This document shows positions 25,323 through 31,964 of a stretch of DNA of 32,079 nt, one piece after another (the stretch's first letter is position 1; every line of letters starts with the position of its first letter). Under the pieces are notes generated by a model. The model had not been told where the DNA came from. It ran no database searches and worked only from the letters and a program-made list of their open reading frames with translations. A program made the translations under genes and the position numbers. The stretch is from a virus. The stretch lies in IMG/VR virus record IMGVR_UViG_3300042353_000254, positions 1 to 32,079 of that record. One strand, 5' to 3'.

Positions 25323-25351
25323 ATAGTGAACACTAAAGTATCCTGTGTCAA
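25323..25351 (-). promoter_or_regulatory. Candidate sigma70 promoter and inverted repeat
   Basis: On the minus strand a perfect TTGACA (25346-25351) is followed after 17 bases by CACTAT (25323-25328), a weak -10; TATGTA at 25320-25325 gives a 20-base spacer instead. A short inverted repeat, TAGTG-AA-CACTA (25324-25335), overlaps the -10 and could be an operator. It lies in one of the few gaps in the leftward operon. Confidence 0.4.
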
Positions 25352-25370
25352 CATCATAACCAAAAATAAT

Positions 25371-26939
25371 TTACGGCGTAGTCACTCCCAGCTCTTCATT
25401 GTAAAGTTCAATCAAATCAAAGTGTTGGCCTAGTTTAGTCTGCAGTTTCTGGTACATGCGATGCTCCACGGGACTGCCTGCTAAGTGAAAAATAGTCATT
25501 GTATTTTTCTGGCCCTGCCGGTCTATGCGAGCATTCGCCTGCAGATATATCTCAATACTGATGGGTGGCGCGTACCATATGATCGTGTCGGCAGCGGTCA
25601 GGGTTACCCCGTGCGCTGCGGCCATCGGCTGAATCACGAGCACCTTAATGTCCGAGCTATCCTTTGTCTGAAATCTATTTATTATCTCTGAACGTTTAGT
25701 AACACTAACACTTCCGGATATTACTTCGCAAGGTATATTCTGACTTTTTAAGTGGTTTTCTATTAGTTCTATAGTGTGAGTAAACGGTACGAATACAAGC
25801 ACCTTGTTAGAGGACTCGTCGATTACTTCGGTCATGGCGTTGAGTCGGGGTTGCGCGTCGAACTCTAGGACAGCTTTTGAGTTCGTGTAAATGGCACCGC
25901 AGCTAACCTGCAGTAGTTTGTTTAGATTAACCGCCACGTTGGCCGACGTGACCTGCTCGTCGCCCGACACCATCAGGAACTCTTTCCTCAATATGTCGTA
26001 ATACTTCTTCTGCTGAGCGGTAAGCGGCGCGTCTCGATTGACATACGTGACTTCTGGCAGGTCTAAACAATCTTTTTTGGCATAGCGGATGGCTGGCTGC
26101 AGCGCTTTAAACACCTCATCGGTGGCCGACGCCTTGGGTATCCACCGGAACCGTCCAACAGACACCATCACCATATCCCGGAACGACCCCGCATATTTCG
26201 GAACCCGGTGCGGCACCGTGAGTTTCGCGAGCCCGTAGGCGTCAACCGGTGATTGGGCGGCAGGGGTGCCCGTCATCATCCACATCCACACATTGTCCCC
26301 AGCCAATTGCTTTAGGGCTTTCCAGCGTTTCGTGGTGGGGGTTTTGTAGGCGTTCGCCTCGTCTACGATAACCAAGTCGAACCCACCCGCCAGCAGTTCG
26401 GGGAGGATAATCTCAATTCCGTCGTAATTAATCACCACGTATTCGTATGAATCGGCGACCACCCTGCGGCGTTTCTCTCGGGTGCCGTGGGCTAGCCCGA
26501 CAGATCTGTGGATAGCAAACTGGAATAGGTCACGCTGCCACGCTGCCTGCATGATCGACAGGGGGCAAATGACCAGCACGCGCTTGATGTACCCTGCGGT
26601 CAGCAAGTAGTCGGATGCCCAAATTGCACTTGCGGTCTTGCCAGTTCCCTGCTCGTTGAAGCAGAACGCTCGCCGGTGCAGGGTCAGGAACTCCGACGTC
26701 GTTCGCTGGTGGGCCATCGGGCGGTACATCCCGGGCCATGAGTAATCTCGCAGTATCGGGGAGGGGACGCCCTTAATCTTCACATGCCGCAGCATCTGGG
26801 ATTCCCACAAATCCCACTTGACTGATACGGTAAATATCCCTGAATTATCTTCTATTACTTCGCTATCAGGGATGGCGTCGGTTATTGTTATTGGGTTTCT
26901 TGTCTTAACATGTAAATACTTATTTTGTACAATTTCCAT
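25371..26939 (-). CDS. SNF2-type superfamily 2 helicase/translocase
   Basis: The protein has 522 residues, and ATG overlaps the preceding TAA (TAATG). Helicase motifs appear in order: a Q-like HQRTTSEFL (77-85), motif I NEQGTGKT (95-102), motif II DEAN (193-196) in place of DEAH or DEAD, motif III TGTP (223-226), motif V GVTLTAADTII (444-454) and motif VI QANARIDRQGQ (467-477). This matches the compact SNF2/ERCC3-like helicases found in phages, which act as DNA translocases in recombination or replication restart. The preceding HNH-type and Cas4-like genes suggest a nuclease-helicase partnership. DEAN is a minor variation. Confidence 0.87.
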   Translation of the reverse strand: MEIVQNKYLHVKTRNPITITDAIPDSEVIEDNSGIFTVSVKWDLWESQMLRHVKIKGVPSPILRDYSWPGMYRPMAHQRTTSEFLTLHRRAFCFNEQGTGKTASAIWASDYLLTAGYIKRVLVICPLSIMQAAWQRDLFQFAIHRSVGLAHGTREKRRRVVADSYEYVVINYDGIEIILPELLAGGFDLVIVDEANAYKTPTTKRWKALKQLAGDNVWMWMMTGTPAAQSPVDAYGLAKLTVPHRVPKYAGSFRDMVMVSVGRFRWIPKASATDEVFKALQPAIRYAKKDCLDLPEVTYVNRDAPLTAQQKKYYDILRKEFLMVSGDEQVTSANVAVNLNKLLQVSCGAIYTNSKAVLEFDAQPRLNAMTEVIDESSNKVLVFVPFTHTIELIENHLKSQNIPCEVISGSVSVTKRSEIINRFQTKDSSDIKVLVIQPMAAAHGVTLTAADTIIWYAPPISIEIYLQANARIDRQGQKNTMTIFHLAGSPVEHRMYQKLQTKLGQHFDLIELYNEELGVTTP

Positions 26940-27241
26940 TACACTGTCTTTTTCTTCCTAGATACATTTTTCTTAACTGTGTGGTCTGCGTTTCTATAGA
27001 AACTACGATTGTCGTGAGGGGATTCTAATCGCAAATTATTAGCAGCGCTAGTTCCACCTTTACTTAAAGGTTTGATATGTTCTATATCTTTACCCTTTCG
27101 GTTCACTACTTTACCGTCCTTACCGGGGTTGTCCATTTCGTAGCGGGCTCGTTCTCTAGCCGCCCGAGGAGCCGCCTCGTTTCTGGCTTTCTGCTGCTGG
27201 TATTCTTTCTTGTACGGACGGGGTTTGTTAACGTAGGGCAT
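26939..27241 (-). CDS. HNH endonuclease-like protein
   Basis: I chose ATG 27241 because AAGGA is about 8 bases upstream; this gives 100 residues, and the frame could extend to 27286. The product is very basic. Residues about 68-90 (IEHIKPLSKGGTSAANNL) carry the HNH core pattern of a His in an xHIxPLSxGG turn followed by an NNL and a later His/Asn (SPHDNRSF). Cysteine knuckles seen in many HNH proteins are absent. It is coupled by TAATG to the SNF2 helicase and probably makes DNA nicks or breaks. A homing-type role is possible but not supported, as no intron is visible. Confidence 0.65.
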   Translation of the reverse strand: MPYVNKPRPYKKEYQQQKARNEAAPRAARERARYEMDNPGKDGKVVNRKGKDIEHIKPLSKGGTSAANNLRLESPHDNRSFYRNADHTVKKNVSRKKKTV

Positions 27242-27395
27242 CGCCGAATTCCTTTTGAAAGTCCGATTCGAACCGATCGAAATCAATTTCTACGCGGCAC
27301 AACTTACAGACGAACTCGTCGTCGAATTCATCGCCTTGAAGCACTATGGCTGGGTCAATCTCACAACTACATTCATTACAGGTTTTGTCTTTCAT
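27228..27395 (-). CDS. Small zinc-ribbon-like protein
   Basis: I chose ATG 27395, one base after the upstream stop, because GGGAG is about 8 bases upstream. The 55-residue product has CNECSC near the N-terminus and CKLC about 20 residues later, a four-cysteine pair typical of a zinc ribbon, then an acidic and aromatic tail (EIDFDRFESDFQKEFG). The gene end overlaps the HNH-like gene by 14 bases. The function is unknown. Confidence 0.6.
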   Translation of the reverse strand: MKDKTCNECSCEIDPAIVLQGDEFDDEFVCKLCRVEIDFDRFESDFQKEFGDALR

Positions 27396-27396
27396 A

Positions 27397-28065
27397 TTAA
27401 TTTCTCCCGTTGTGTTCGCAGGTAGTGACCGCACAGAAATTGCGGCAGGTGAAGTTTGTCGAGGGGTTCCAGACGTTATACATATTGCAGTCGTCTAGCC
27501 TTTGGGAAAAGTTCTTCCATTTATCCCACCGAGCCTCAGATCCCTCGCGGTCCACGTGCAGGGTGATGAACTCTTTGCTGACCACAAATAGTAGACCCCC
27601 CTTGACTTTTTTGATATGGGGGTATTGAGCGAATATCGCGAGGGATAAAAGCTCAAGCTGGTCGGTGTCGGCGAACTTGGCGCTCTTGCCGGTTTTGTAG
27701 TCCACCAGCGTGGCCTCATCCCCGTCGCCCGCTGCGGGCACCGCCATGAAGTCCGCGATGCCGCGCCACCATGCGTAGTGAGAATCAAAATCGCAGGCCA
27801 CTAAATCCCGCGTCACCGCGAGTTTTTGCTCGAATAACCGCTCCCCGGATGAGCACATGATCGCGTCGATCATGCTCTTCATGAACTCGAATCGCGCGGG
27901 CAGCGGCACGCCGTCGCGTCCGTAATCCTCCGCCGCTTTGTGCGCGTCGCTACCGTACATCAGGTAGCTTGTCACCGGATCTACGACATCTTTTAGAATA
28001 CGTAGGTGGTGATATTTTCTCGGGCACTGCTTGAACAACGAGATGGAGGAGTACGACCACTGCAT
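27397..28065 (-). CDS. Cas4/RecB-like PD-(D/E)XK exonuclease
   Basis: The protein has 222 residues; ATG follows the upstream TAG by one base. It has a SYSSISLFKQCPRKY start, a GSDAHKAAEDY helix, a GIADFMAV strand with Asp105, then LVDYKTGK (Asp122, Lys124) and QLELLSLAIF (Gln136). These match the PD-(D/E)XK nuclease core. Cysteines at 14, 207, 211 and 216 form the four-Cys set typical of the Fe-S cluster in Cas4/RecB-type enzymes. No CRISPR array or cas1/cas2 lies nearby, so this is best read as a phage exonuclease for replication or recombination. Confidence 0.82.
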   Translation of the reverse strand: MQWSYSSISLFKQCPRKYHHLRILKDVVDPVTSYLMYGSDAHKAAEDYGRDGVPLPARFEFMKSMIDAIMCSSGERLFEQKLAVTRDLVACDFDSHYAWWRGIADFMAVPAAGDGDEATLVDYKTGKSAKFADTDQLELLSLAIFAQYPHIKKVKGGLLFVVSKEFITLHVDREGSEARWDKWKNFSQRLDDCNMYNVWNPSTNFTCRNFCAVTTCEHNGRN

Positions 28066-28066
28066 G

Positions 28067-28306
28067 CTATTTCCCCGCGTAGGTTGTTTTAACCCGATCT
28101 AGTTTCGTCACCGCGTTGTCCGCTAGCACGCTAAGCCGGATGCCCAGCGCCGCAATCTCTGTTGCCACGGCTCCGAACTTCTCCCAATACTCGGGAGTGC
28201 AGGCGACCAGTACGTGCGGGCACTCGTCGTCGAGCCATTTAATCTTTTGCTTCAGCGAGACTAGCAGCTCGGAATAGTCTGTGATGTTTCTCGGCTTAAC
28301 CGCCAT
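28067..28306 (-). CDS. Small phage protein coupled to DNA polymerase
   Basis: I chose ATG 28306 because GGAG is 6 bases upstream; a TTG at 28318 would add four residues. The start lies inside the end of the polymerase gene (11-base overlap). The 79-residue protein is mostly helical (LLVSLKQKIKWLDDE, YWEKFGAVATEIAALGIRLS) with no recognised domain. No function is assigned. Confidence 0.6.
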   Translation of the reverse strand: MAVKPRNITDYSELLVSLKQKIKWLDDECPHVLVACTPEYWEKFGAVATEIAALGIRLSVLADNAVTKLDRVKTTYAGK

Positions 28307-30104
28307 ACGTTTCTCCAATTTTAGATTTACAGGACAGCGGGAGCCCCGGTGCCCAGTCGGGAGCGGTACTCATGTGGTGCTCAACGAAACGCTGAGCCTC
28401 GTCTATTTTATCCGCAGGGACCACCACCGCGATAGCGTCGTGAACCGTTAGAATAGGTCGGTATACTGTGGATATTGCGGCCATCTGATCTGCTATGACA
28501 CACCGTGCGAGCGCCTGCGTTATATTTTCCACGACCTTGCCACCATATATTTTTTGCCGCCCGCTGCGGGATTTGTAGGAAAAGTCACCTTTATCCGATA
28601 ACTCTAACCCGGTGTATTTTAAGTTATACCCACTCGGGAGTATAAAACCATCTTCCCCGCTGAGGGTCACGGCGTCTTTATACACGCCTAAATCACAGTT
28701 CTTATTATCCTTCAGCGCTTTTAAACACCGCGCCGCCGAGGACCATAACTGTGGGATTGCCTTATAGGTATTTCTGTACAGATTAATATTGGTGTCGCAG
28801 TTCTCCAGCGTCGTCACGACCCCGGCCACGGCTAGCTGTCGGTGGAACTTCTCAGCGCCGATGCCGTACCCGCAGCCCAATACCAACGTCTTGCCCATGA
28901 AACGCTCGGCGTCGTTAATTTCCTCGGGCGGTTTACTATAGATAACCCCCGCCATAATCTTGTAGACGTCTTTGCCAGCAGCGAAGTCGGCGACTAAGTC
29001 GTCTTGCCCCGCGAGCCACGCCAGCACCCGCGCCTCGATCTGAGCAGAGTCGCAATCCAATATCAGATACCCGTCCGGCGCACGGATAGCCTGCCGCAAC
29101 ACGGTGCTACCACCGCGTGACGGGAGATTCTGCAAGTTTATCTTGTCAGTCCCGCCCCAGCGGCCTGTGTGCGCGGCATAGTATTTCAGCGGTACCGGCA
29201 GCTTGCCGCGCTTGGCAATGTCGATGAATCGCTGAGCACGTGTCTCTGCAATCGACGACTTGATACCCAGTCGGGCACTGACTGCTGCCTGCACCCGCTC
29301 GTCTTCGTGGGTCATTAGCGCCTGTAAACCCGCGTCGGTCTTCGCGAACGCATAGGTTTCTTTGCCCGTCGTAGGCGAGACCTTCATCGGAACCGTGACG
29401 TCGTAGCTTTCTAATAGCCCCGCGAACTTCGGGTTCGACCGCAGGATGTCCCCGTCAACGCCGCAGGTTTCTAGCAGCGCATCTTTCACAGACCTAAGAT
29501 TCTCCAGATACTGTTCGAGCAATGGCAAGTCTAACTCCAGCACCGGCTCAGCAAACATCTTGATGGTCAGATCTATATTGACTAGCTCGGAATAAGATAT
29601 GCCGTATTTCTCCATGTACAGCAGGAACAACGAGTGTGTTAAATCACAGTCGTTCATGCAGTACTCGCCGTACCGCTGTAGCTCTTCAATCGTGAAGTCT
29701 TTGAGCCGCTTGCCCAGTGCCGCGACTACCTCCTCACCTTTGACGCCTAAGTTATGACGCTCGGCTGCGGCCTTCAGCGAACCGGAAACTTCCAGCCCGT
29801 CGATTGCCCGTGCGATCGACAACGTGTCTATCCACCGTTCGGGATGGTGGTCATATATCCATGACAATATAGCGGCGTCAAACATCGCGTTGTGGGCGAT
29901 GACCATATACTTCGACCAGTCTATCGCCCGCAGCGCCGGGGCCACCGCCTCCCCGGCATACCACACTGCCTGCTTCTTGCCAAACTTAATCCCGACACCC
30001 AGCACTTCAAACCGGTCGTCGCGGATATACTCCTCGGTGGATAGTTTAGATAGACTGAACGCCTTGTCGTAGTATGTTTCAAAGTCTATCGTGACTAGGT
30101 TCAT
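28296..30104 (-). CDS. DNA polymerase, family A, with 3'-5' exonuclease
   Basis: The protein has 602 residues; AAGG lies 7 bases before ATG, and ATGA overlaps the DUF3310 stop. The exonuclease domain has DFE (Asp7, Glu9), HNAMFD (71-76) and YCMND (148-152). The polymerase domain has motif A DSAQIEAR (Asp352), motif B R401-x3-K405-x7-YG and motif C VHDA (Asp556). It is shorter than T7 gp5 (704 residues) but keeps all catalytic residues. It would be the replicative polymerase; the thioredoxin-binding loop of T7 is not evident. Downstream nuclease and helicase genes complete the module. Confidence 0.93.
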   Translation of the reverse strand: MNLVTIDFETYYDKAFSLSKLSTEEYIRDDRFEVLGVGIKFGKKQAVWYAGEAVAPALRAIDWSKYMVIAHNAMFDAAILSWIYDHHPERWIDTLSIARAIDGLEVSGSLKAAAERHNLGVKGEEVVAALGKRLKDFTIEELQRYGEYCMNDCDLTHSLFLLYMEKYGISYSELVNIDLTIKMFAEPVLELDLPLLEQYLENLRSVKDALLETCGVDGDILRSNPKFAGLLESYDVTVPMKVSPTTGKETYAFAKTDAGLQALMTHEDERVQAAVSARLGIKSSIAETRAQRFIDIAKRGKLPVPLKYYAAHTGRWGGTDKINLQNLPSRGGSTVLRQAIRAPDGYLILDCDSAQIEARVLAWLAGQDDLVADFAAGKDVYKIMAGVIYSKPPEEINDAERFMGKTLVLGCGYGIGAEKFHRQLAVAGVVTTLENCDTNINLYRNTYKAIPQLWSSAARCLKALKDNKNCDLGVYKDAVTLSGEDGFILPSGYNLKYTGLELSDKGDFSYKSRSGRQKIYGGKVVENITQALARCVIADQMAAISTVYRPILTVHDAIAVVVPADKIDEAQRFVEHHMSTAPDWAPGLPLSCKSKIGETYGG

Positions 30105-30328
30105 TTGTTGGCCTTATTTAATTCCACAATAAGTTTCTCCAGATACCAGCGGGCCTTTTCTAGGTCTACCAGCCCGGACTTGTGCTTCCAGCGCCACGTG
30201 TATTTAATAATATTGGCGGTACATACGGCTTCAATCCCCGACAGCCCCGTCGTCGCTGCGGCAATTGCGTCAATACATTCGACCGCCCCGGTGGTGTAGT
30301 GCGGGGGGTGGTTAACTTCATCGGTCAT
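30101..30328 (-). CDS. DUF3310 family protein
   Basis: The protein has 75 residues with GGAG 8 bases before ATG. It matches the DUF3310 pattern: NHPPHYTTGAVECIDAI at the N-terminus, then ANIIKYTWRWKHKSG and an LEKARWYLEKLI helix. DUF3310 occurs alone in many phages and as a part of T7 gp1.7, a nucleotide kinase, so a nucleotide-related role is possible but unproven for this short form. It overlaps the polymerase gene by ATGA. Confidence 0.85.
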   Translation of the reverse strand: MTDEVNHPPHYTTGAVECIDAIAAATTGLSGIEAVCTANIIKYTWRWKHKSGLVDLEKARWYLEKLIVELNKANK

Positions 30329-30632
30329 GAAATATTCTCCGGTTATTAGCCAACTGCTTTTCTGCGCGGGCGTGGGCGGCTTGAAACTTTGCTTCCCACA
30401 TCGCGGCTTCCGCCTTCGTCCATTCCGCCGGTGCCTTTGCCATCATCGCCCTCCACGCGGCTTCATCTTCTGCCGCGTCCTCCGTTATTTCGTACTCCTC
30501 GACACGAAACGAATCATGGGCTGAGATTCTGGCATAGCCTTTCGTACCAATTTTCGCTGCGTCAAGCGTTCGAAAAACCCCTACAATGGTTTCGGTGTCG
30601 AGTATTCGGCGTATTACGATGTAGACTTTCAT
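30318..30632 (-). CDS. Hypothetical early phage protein
   Basis: The protein has 104 residues; ATG overlaps the previous TAA by one base. An N-terminal beta-type region (MKVYIVIRR, VGVFRTLDAAKIG, FRVEEYEIT) is followed by a long Ala/Glu/Trp-rich helix (residues about 60-100). N-terminal segments of this kind (VYIV...VFxTxxxA) occur in small phage proteins I cannot name. No function is assigned. Confidence 0.6.
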   Translation of the reverse strand: MKVYIVIRRILDTETIVGVFRTLDAAKIGTKGYARISAHDSFRVEEYEITEDAAEDEAAWRAMMAKAPAEWTKAEAAMWEAKFQAAHARAEKQLANNRRIFHDR

Positions 30633-30862
30633 TACTCAACTCCAAAATATTCAGCAATCCGTCCAATGGCATCAGATGCTAAACCATTTTCATCTTTCCT
30701 AATCTGGCGCATGCATTCGTGAATAATCAATTCAGCAAATTTTTGTAAATCTTCTGTTTCGACAGGATATTCAGAAGGGAAATATCCTTCATTCGTCGGT
30801 GGATAGTCTTGATGAAATAATAGACCAGCATCAAAGGCCATTTTAATAAGTGCATCATTCAT
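30632..30862 (-). CDS. Small AT-rich hypothetical protein
   Basis: I chose ATG 30862 because GGAG is 8 bases upstream; the frame is open further upstream to 30925. The 76-residue product has QDYPPTNEGYFPSEYP followed by a LQKFAELIIHECMRQI helix, a type I recall in early phage proteins (KFAELI...EC). The gene is visibly more AT-rich than its neighbours, with many AAT/ATT codons, which hints at a separate origin. ATGA overlaps the previous stop. Confidence 0.6.
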   Translation of the reverse strand: MNDALIKMAFDAGLLFHQDYPPTNEGYFPSEYPVETEDLQKFAELIIHECMRQIRKDENGLASDAIGRIAEYFGVE

Positions 30863-31050
30863 TCTGGTTTCTCCTGCGCGCAAAACGGGTGCCCGCATTC
30901 TGGCTTCTCCTTCGCTGCATCCCACACCTTGCGCGCCGCCGCCAAGATTTCAAATGCTCTATTCTGCTGCTTTTGCCCCTTGAAATATTCAATGCGCCAC
31001 TTACTCAGTGCCGCCTCCCATACGGCCTCCGCTTTCTCTAATTCGTTCAT
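30859..31050 (-). CDS. Small helical hypothetical protein
   Basis: The protein has 63 residues; GGAG is 8 bases before ATG, and ATGA overlaps the preceding stop. It is charged and Trp-rich helical (VWEAALSKWRIEYFKGQKQQ, ILAAARKVWDAAKEKPE) and ends in CGHPFCAQEKPE, where EKPE occurs twice. The second EKPE codon set doubles as the ribosome-binding site of the next gene. The function is unknown. Confidence 0.55.
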   Translation of the reverse strand: MNELEKAEAVWEAALSKWRIEYFKGQKQQNRAFEILAAARKVWDAAKEKPECGHPFCAQEKPE

Positions 31051-31063
31051 TCTGATTTCTCCT
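30860..31063 (-). repeat. Three copies of a 16-bp translation-start module
   Basis: CATTCTG(G/A)(T/C)TTCTCCT occurs at 30860-30875, 30896-30911 and 31048-31063. On the minus strand it reads AGGAGAAACCAGAATG or a close variant, giving a Shine-Dalgarno plus start codon. Two copies drive the genes starting at 30862 and 31050. The middle copy lies inside the end of the 31050 gene, out of use as a start, and encodes an EKPE peptide. Confidence 0.75.
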
Positions 31064-31229
31064 TTTGCTCGCTGTTGTTTGACTTGAACAAGTATGTCCC
31101 CAGCTCCGTCGGAAACATCCCCGCGTGGTTCTCACAGTGCGAGAACCCGTTGTCTCCCGGGCCGAACTGCCCCCCGCAGTTTGAGCAATACGTCGCCTCA
31201 AATTTGTACGTCTTATTTACACTGTCCAT
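31047..31229 (-). CDS. Small zinc-finger-like protein
   Basis: The protein has 60 residues; AAGGAG is 7 bases before ATG. CSNCGGQFGPGDNGFSHCENH gives a Cys/Cys ... Cys/His pattern that could hold one zinc. The rest (GMFPTELGTYLFKS) is uncharged, with a basic tail. The function is unknown. It is the first gene after the intrinsic terminator, so it needs read-through or a local promoter that I do not see. Confidence 0.6.
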   Translation of the reverse strand: MDSVNKTYKFEATYCSNCGGQFGPGDNGFSHCENHAGMFPTELGTYLFKSNNSEQKEKSE

Positions 31230-31241
31230 ATTATACTCCTT

Positions 31242-31266
31242 AAAAAGCCGGGGGGTTACCCCGGCT
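31242..31266 (-). terminator. Intrinsic terminator/attenuator before 31229 gene
   Basis: AGCCGGGG (31246-31253) pairs with CCCCGGCT (31259-31266) across a 5-base loop. On the minus strand the stem is followed by UUUUU (31242-31246). The U-run is immediately followed by AAGGAG, the Shine-Dalgarno of the next gene, so termination and translation signals abut. Confidence 0.8.
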
Positions 31267-31271
31267 CAGCT

Positions 31272-31481
31272 TTAGGCGTTGTGGATTTCCGCGCCTTTGC
31301 CGACCGCCGTGGCGATCTCCGCCATGTCGGATAGTTTGGCTGCAACCACCGAGACCGTCTCCGACACCGCATAGTTCAGCGCGGCGGTCTTGGAGATTGC
31401 GCGGACGTAATGCGTCTCGCCGTTCATCACAACGATGAACACTTTAGGACTACGCGGGCGGATAGATTTTTCTTCAGTCAT
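31272..31481 (-). CDS. Small conserved-type early phage protein
   Basis: I chose ATG 31481 because the promoter just upstream predicts a transcript starting near 31505, which excludes the GTG at 31526. The 69-residue product has KVFIVVMNGETHYVRAISKTAA followed by helices and ends in VGKGAEIHNA. It resembles small phage and prophage proteins with a VRAxNxAQA...VGKGV pattern that I recall as hypothetical. The Shine-Dalgarno is weak (GAG). A terminator follows directly. Confidence 0.6.
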   Translation of the reverse strand: MTEEKSIRPRSPKVFIVVMNGETHYVRAISKTAALNYAVSETVSVVAAKLSDMAEIATAVGKGAEIHNA

Positions 31482-31511
31482 GTTTTCTACTCGTAAATTG
31501 AATGAATTTGT

Positions 31512-31540
31512 ATCATAGCAAACCACTCAGTACCAAGCAA
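31512..31540 (-). promoter_or_regulatory. Sigma70-type promoter with extended -10
   Basis: On the minus strand TTGCTT (31535-31540) is separated by 17 bases from TATGAT (31512-31517), a five-of-six match to the -10. It is preceded by TGC, giving an extended -10 (TGnTATGAT). The -35 is only a partial match. Transcription would begin near 31505 and run into the 31481 gene. It lies in a 59-base gap between genes. Confidence 0.65.
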
Positions 31541-31723
31541 CTATTTTACGGGCCATCCAGAGTAGTCACCTTTCTTGGGACTATGTTTTGGAGAAAGCAG
31601 CCATCTATCGCCCAGAAAATCCATCGCATTCTGCAACGCACTCTTGCGCTCGGGGGTAATTTTCTTTTCCTCAATCCGCTGCGCGTCTACAATTGACAGT
31701 TTAGGTTTAGCTTTCATCAACAT
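31541..31723 (-). CDS. Small basic hypothetical protein
   Basis: I chose ATG 31723 because GAGGG is 7 bases upstream; ATGs at 31729 and 31717 are in frame. The 60-residue product is basic with LSIVDAQRIEEKKITPERKSALQ and a Trp-rich end (DRWLLSPKHSPKKGDYSGWP). The start lies inside the end of the preceding gene. The function is unknown. Confidence 0.55.
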   Translation of the reverse strand: MLMKAKPKLSIVDAQRIEEKKITPERKSALQNAMDFLGDRWLLSPKHSPKKGDYSGWPVK

Positions 31724-31962
31724 TTCCATGCCCTCAGTGATTTATTAATCCTACTGTTCGGGTCCTTGGCCGTCTTGGCCGATGTTAGTTTCTTTTTCAT
31801 CCCGCCCATTCGGGCGCAGAAAGAATCTTTCCGAGAGCCGCCCTCGGGCTGCGGCGCTTTGAGATTCATCCCCTCGGCCTTAGCCGATGCTCGGCCCTTG
31901 GCGTTCAATCCGCCCGCTGGGTTTTTACCCTCTTTGCGGGTCCACGCCGGTGATTTAGCCAT
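31717..31962 (-). CDS. Conserved basic phage protein (DUF6321-like)
   Basis: The protein has 81 residues; a strong GGAGGA is 7 bases before ATG. It is Lys/Gly/Ser-rich with ordered blocks SPAWTRKEGKNPAGGLNAKG, LKAPQPEGGSRKDSFCARM, GMKKKLTSAKTAKDPNSRI and a closing RAWKC. I recall this layout from many tailed phages, possibly under DUF6321. No function is known; the basic composition would suit DNA or nucleoprotein contact. Confidence 0.75.
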   Translation of the reverse strand: MAKSPAWTRKEGKNPAGGLNAKGRASAKAEGMNLKAPQPEGGSRKDSFCARMGGMKKKLTSAKTAKDPNSRINKSLRAWKC

Positions 31963-31964
31963 GT

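Noticed and set aside
27397-28065. Cas4-like gene considered as part of a CRISPR-Cas locus
   Set aside because: There is no array, cas1 or cas2 nearby, and the neighbours are phage replication genes.
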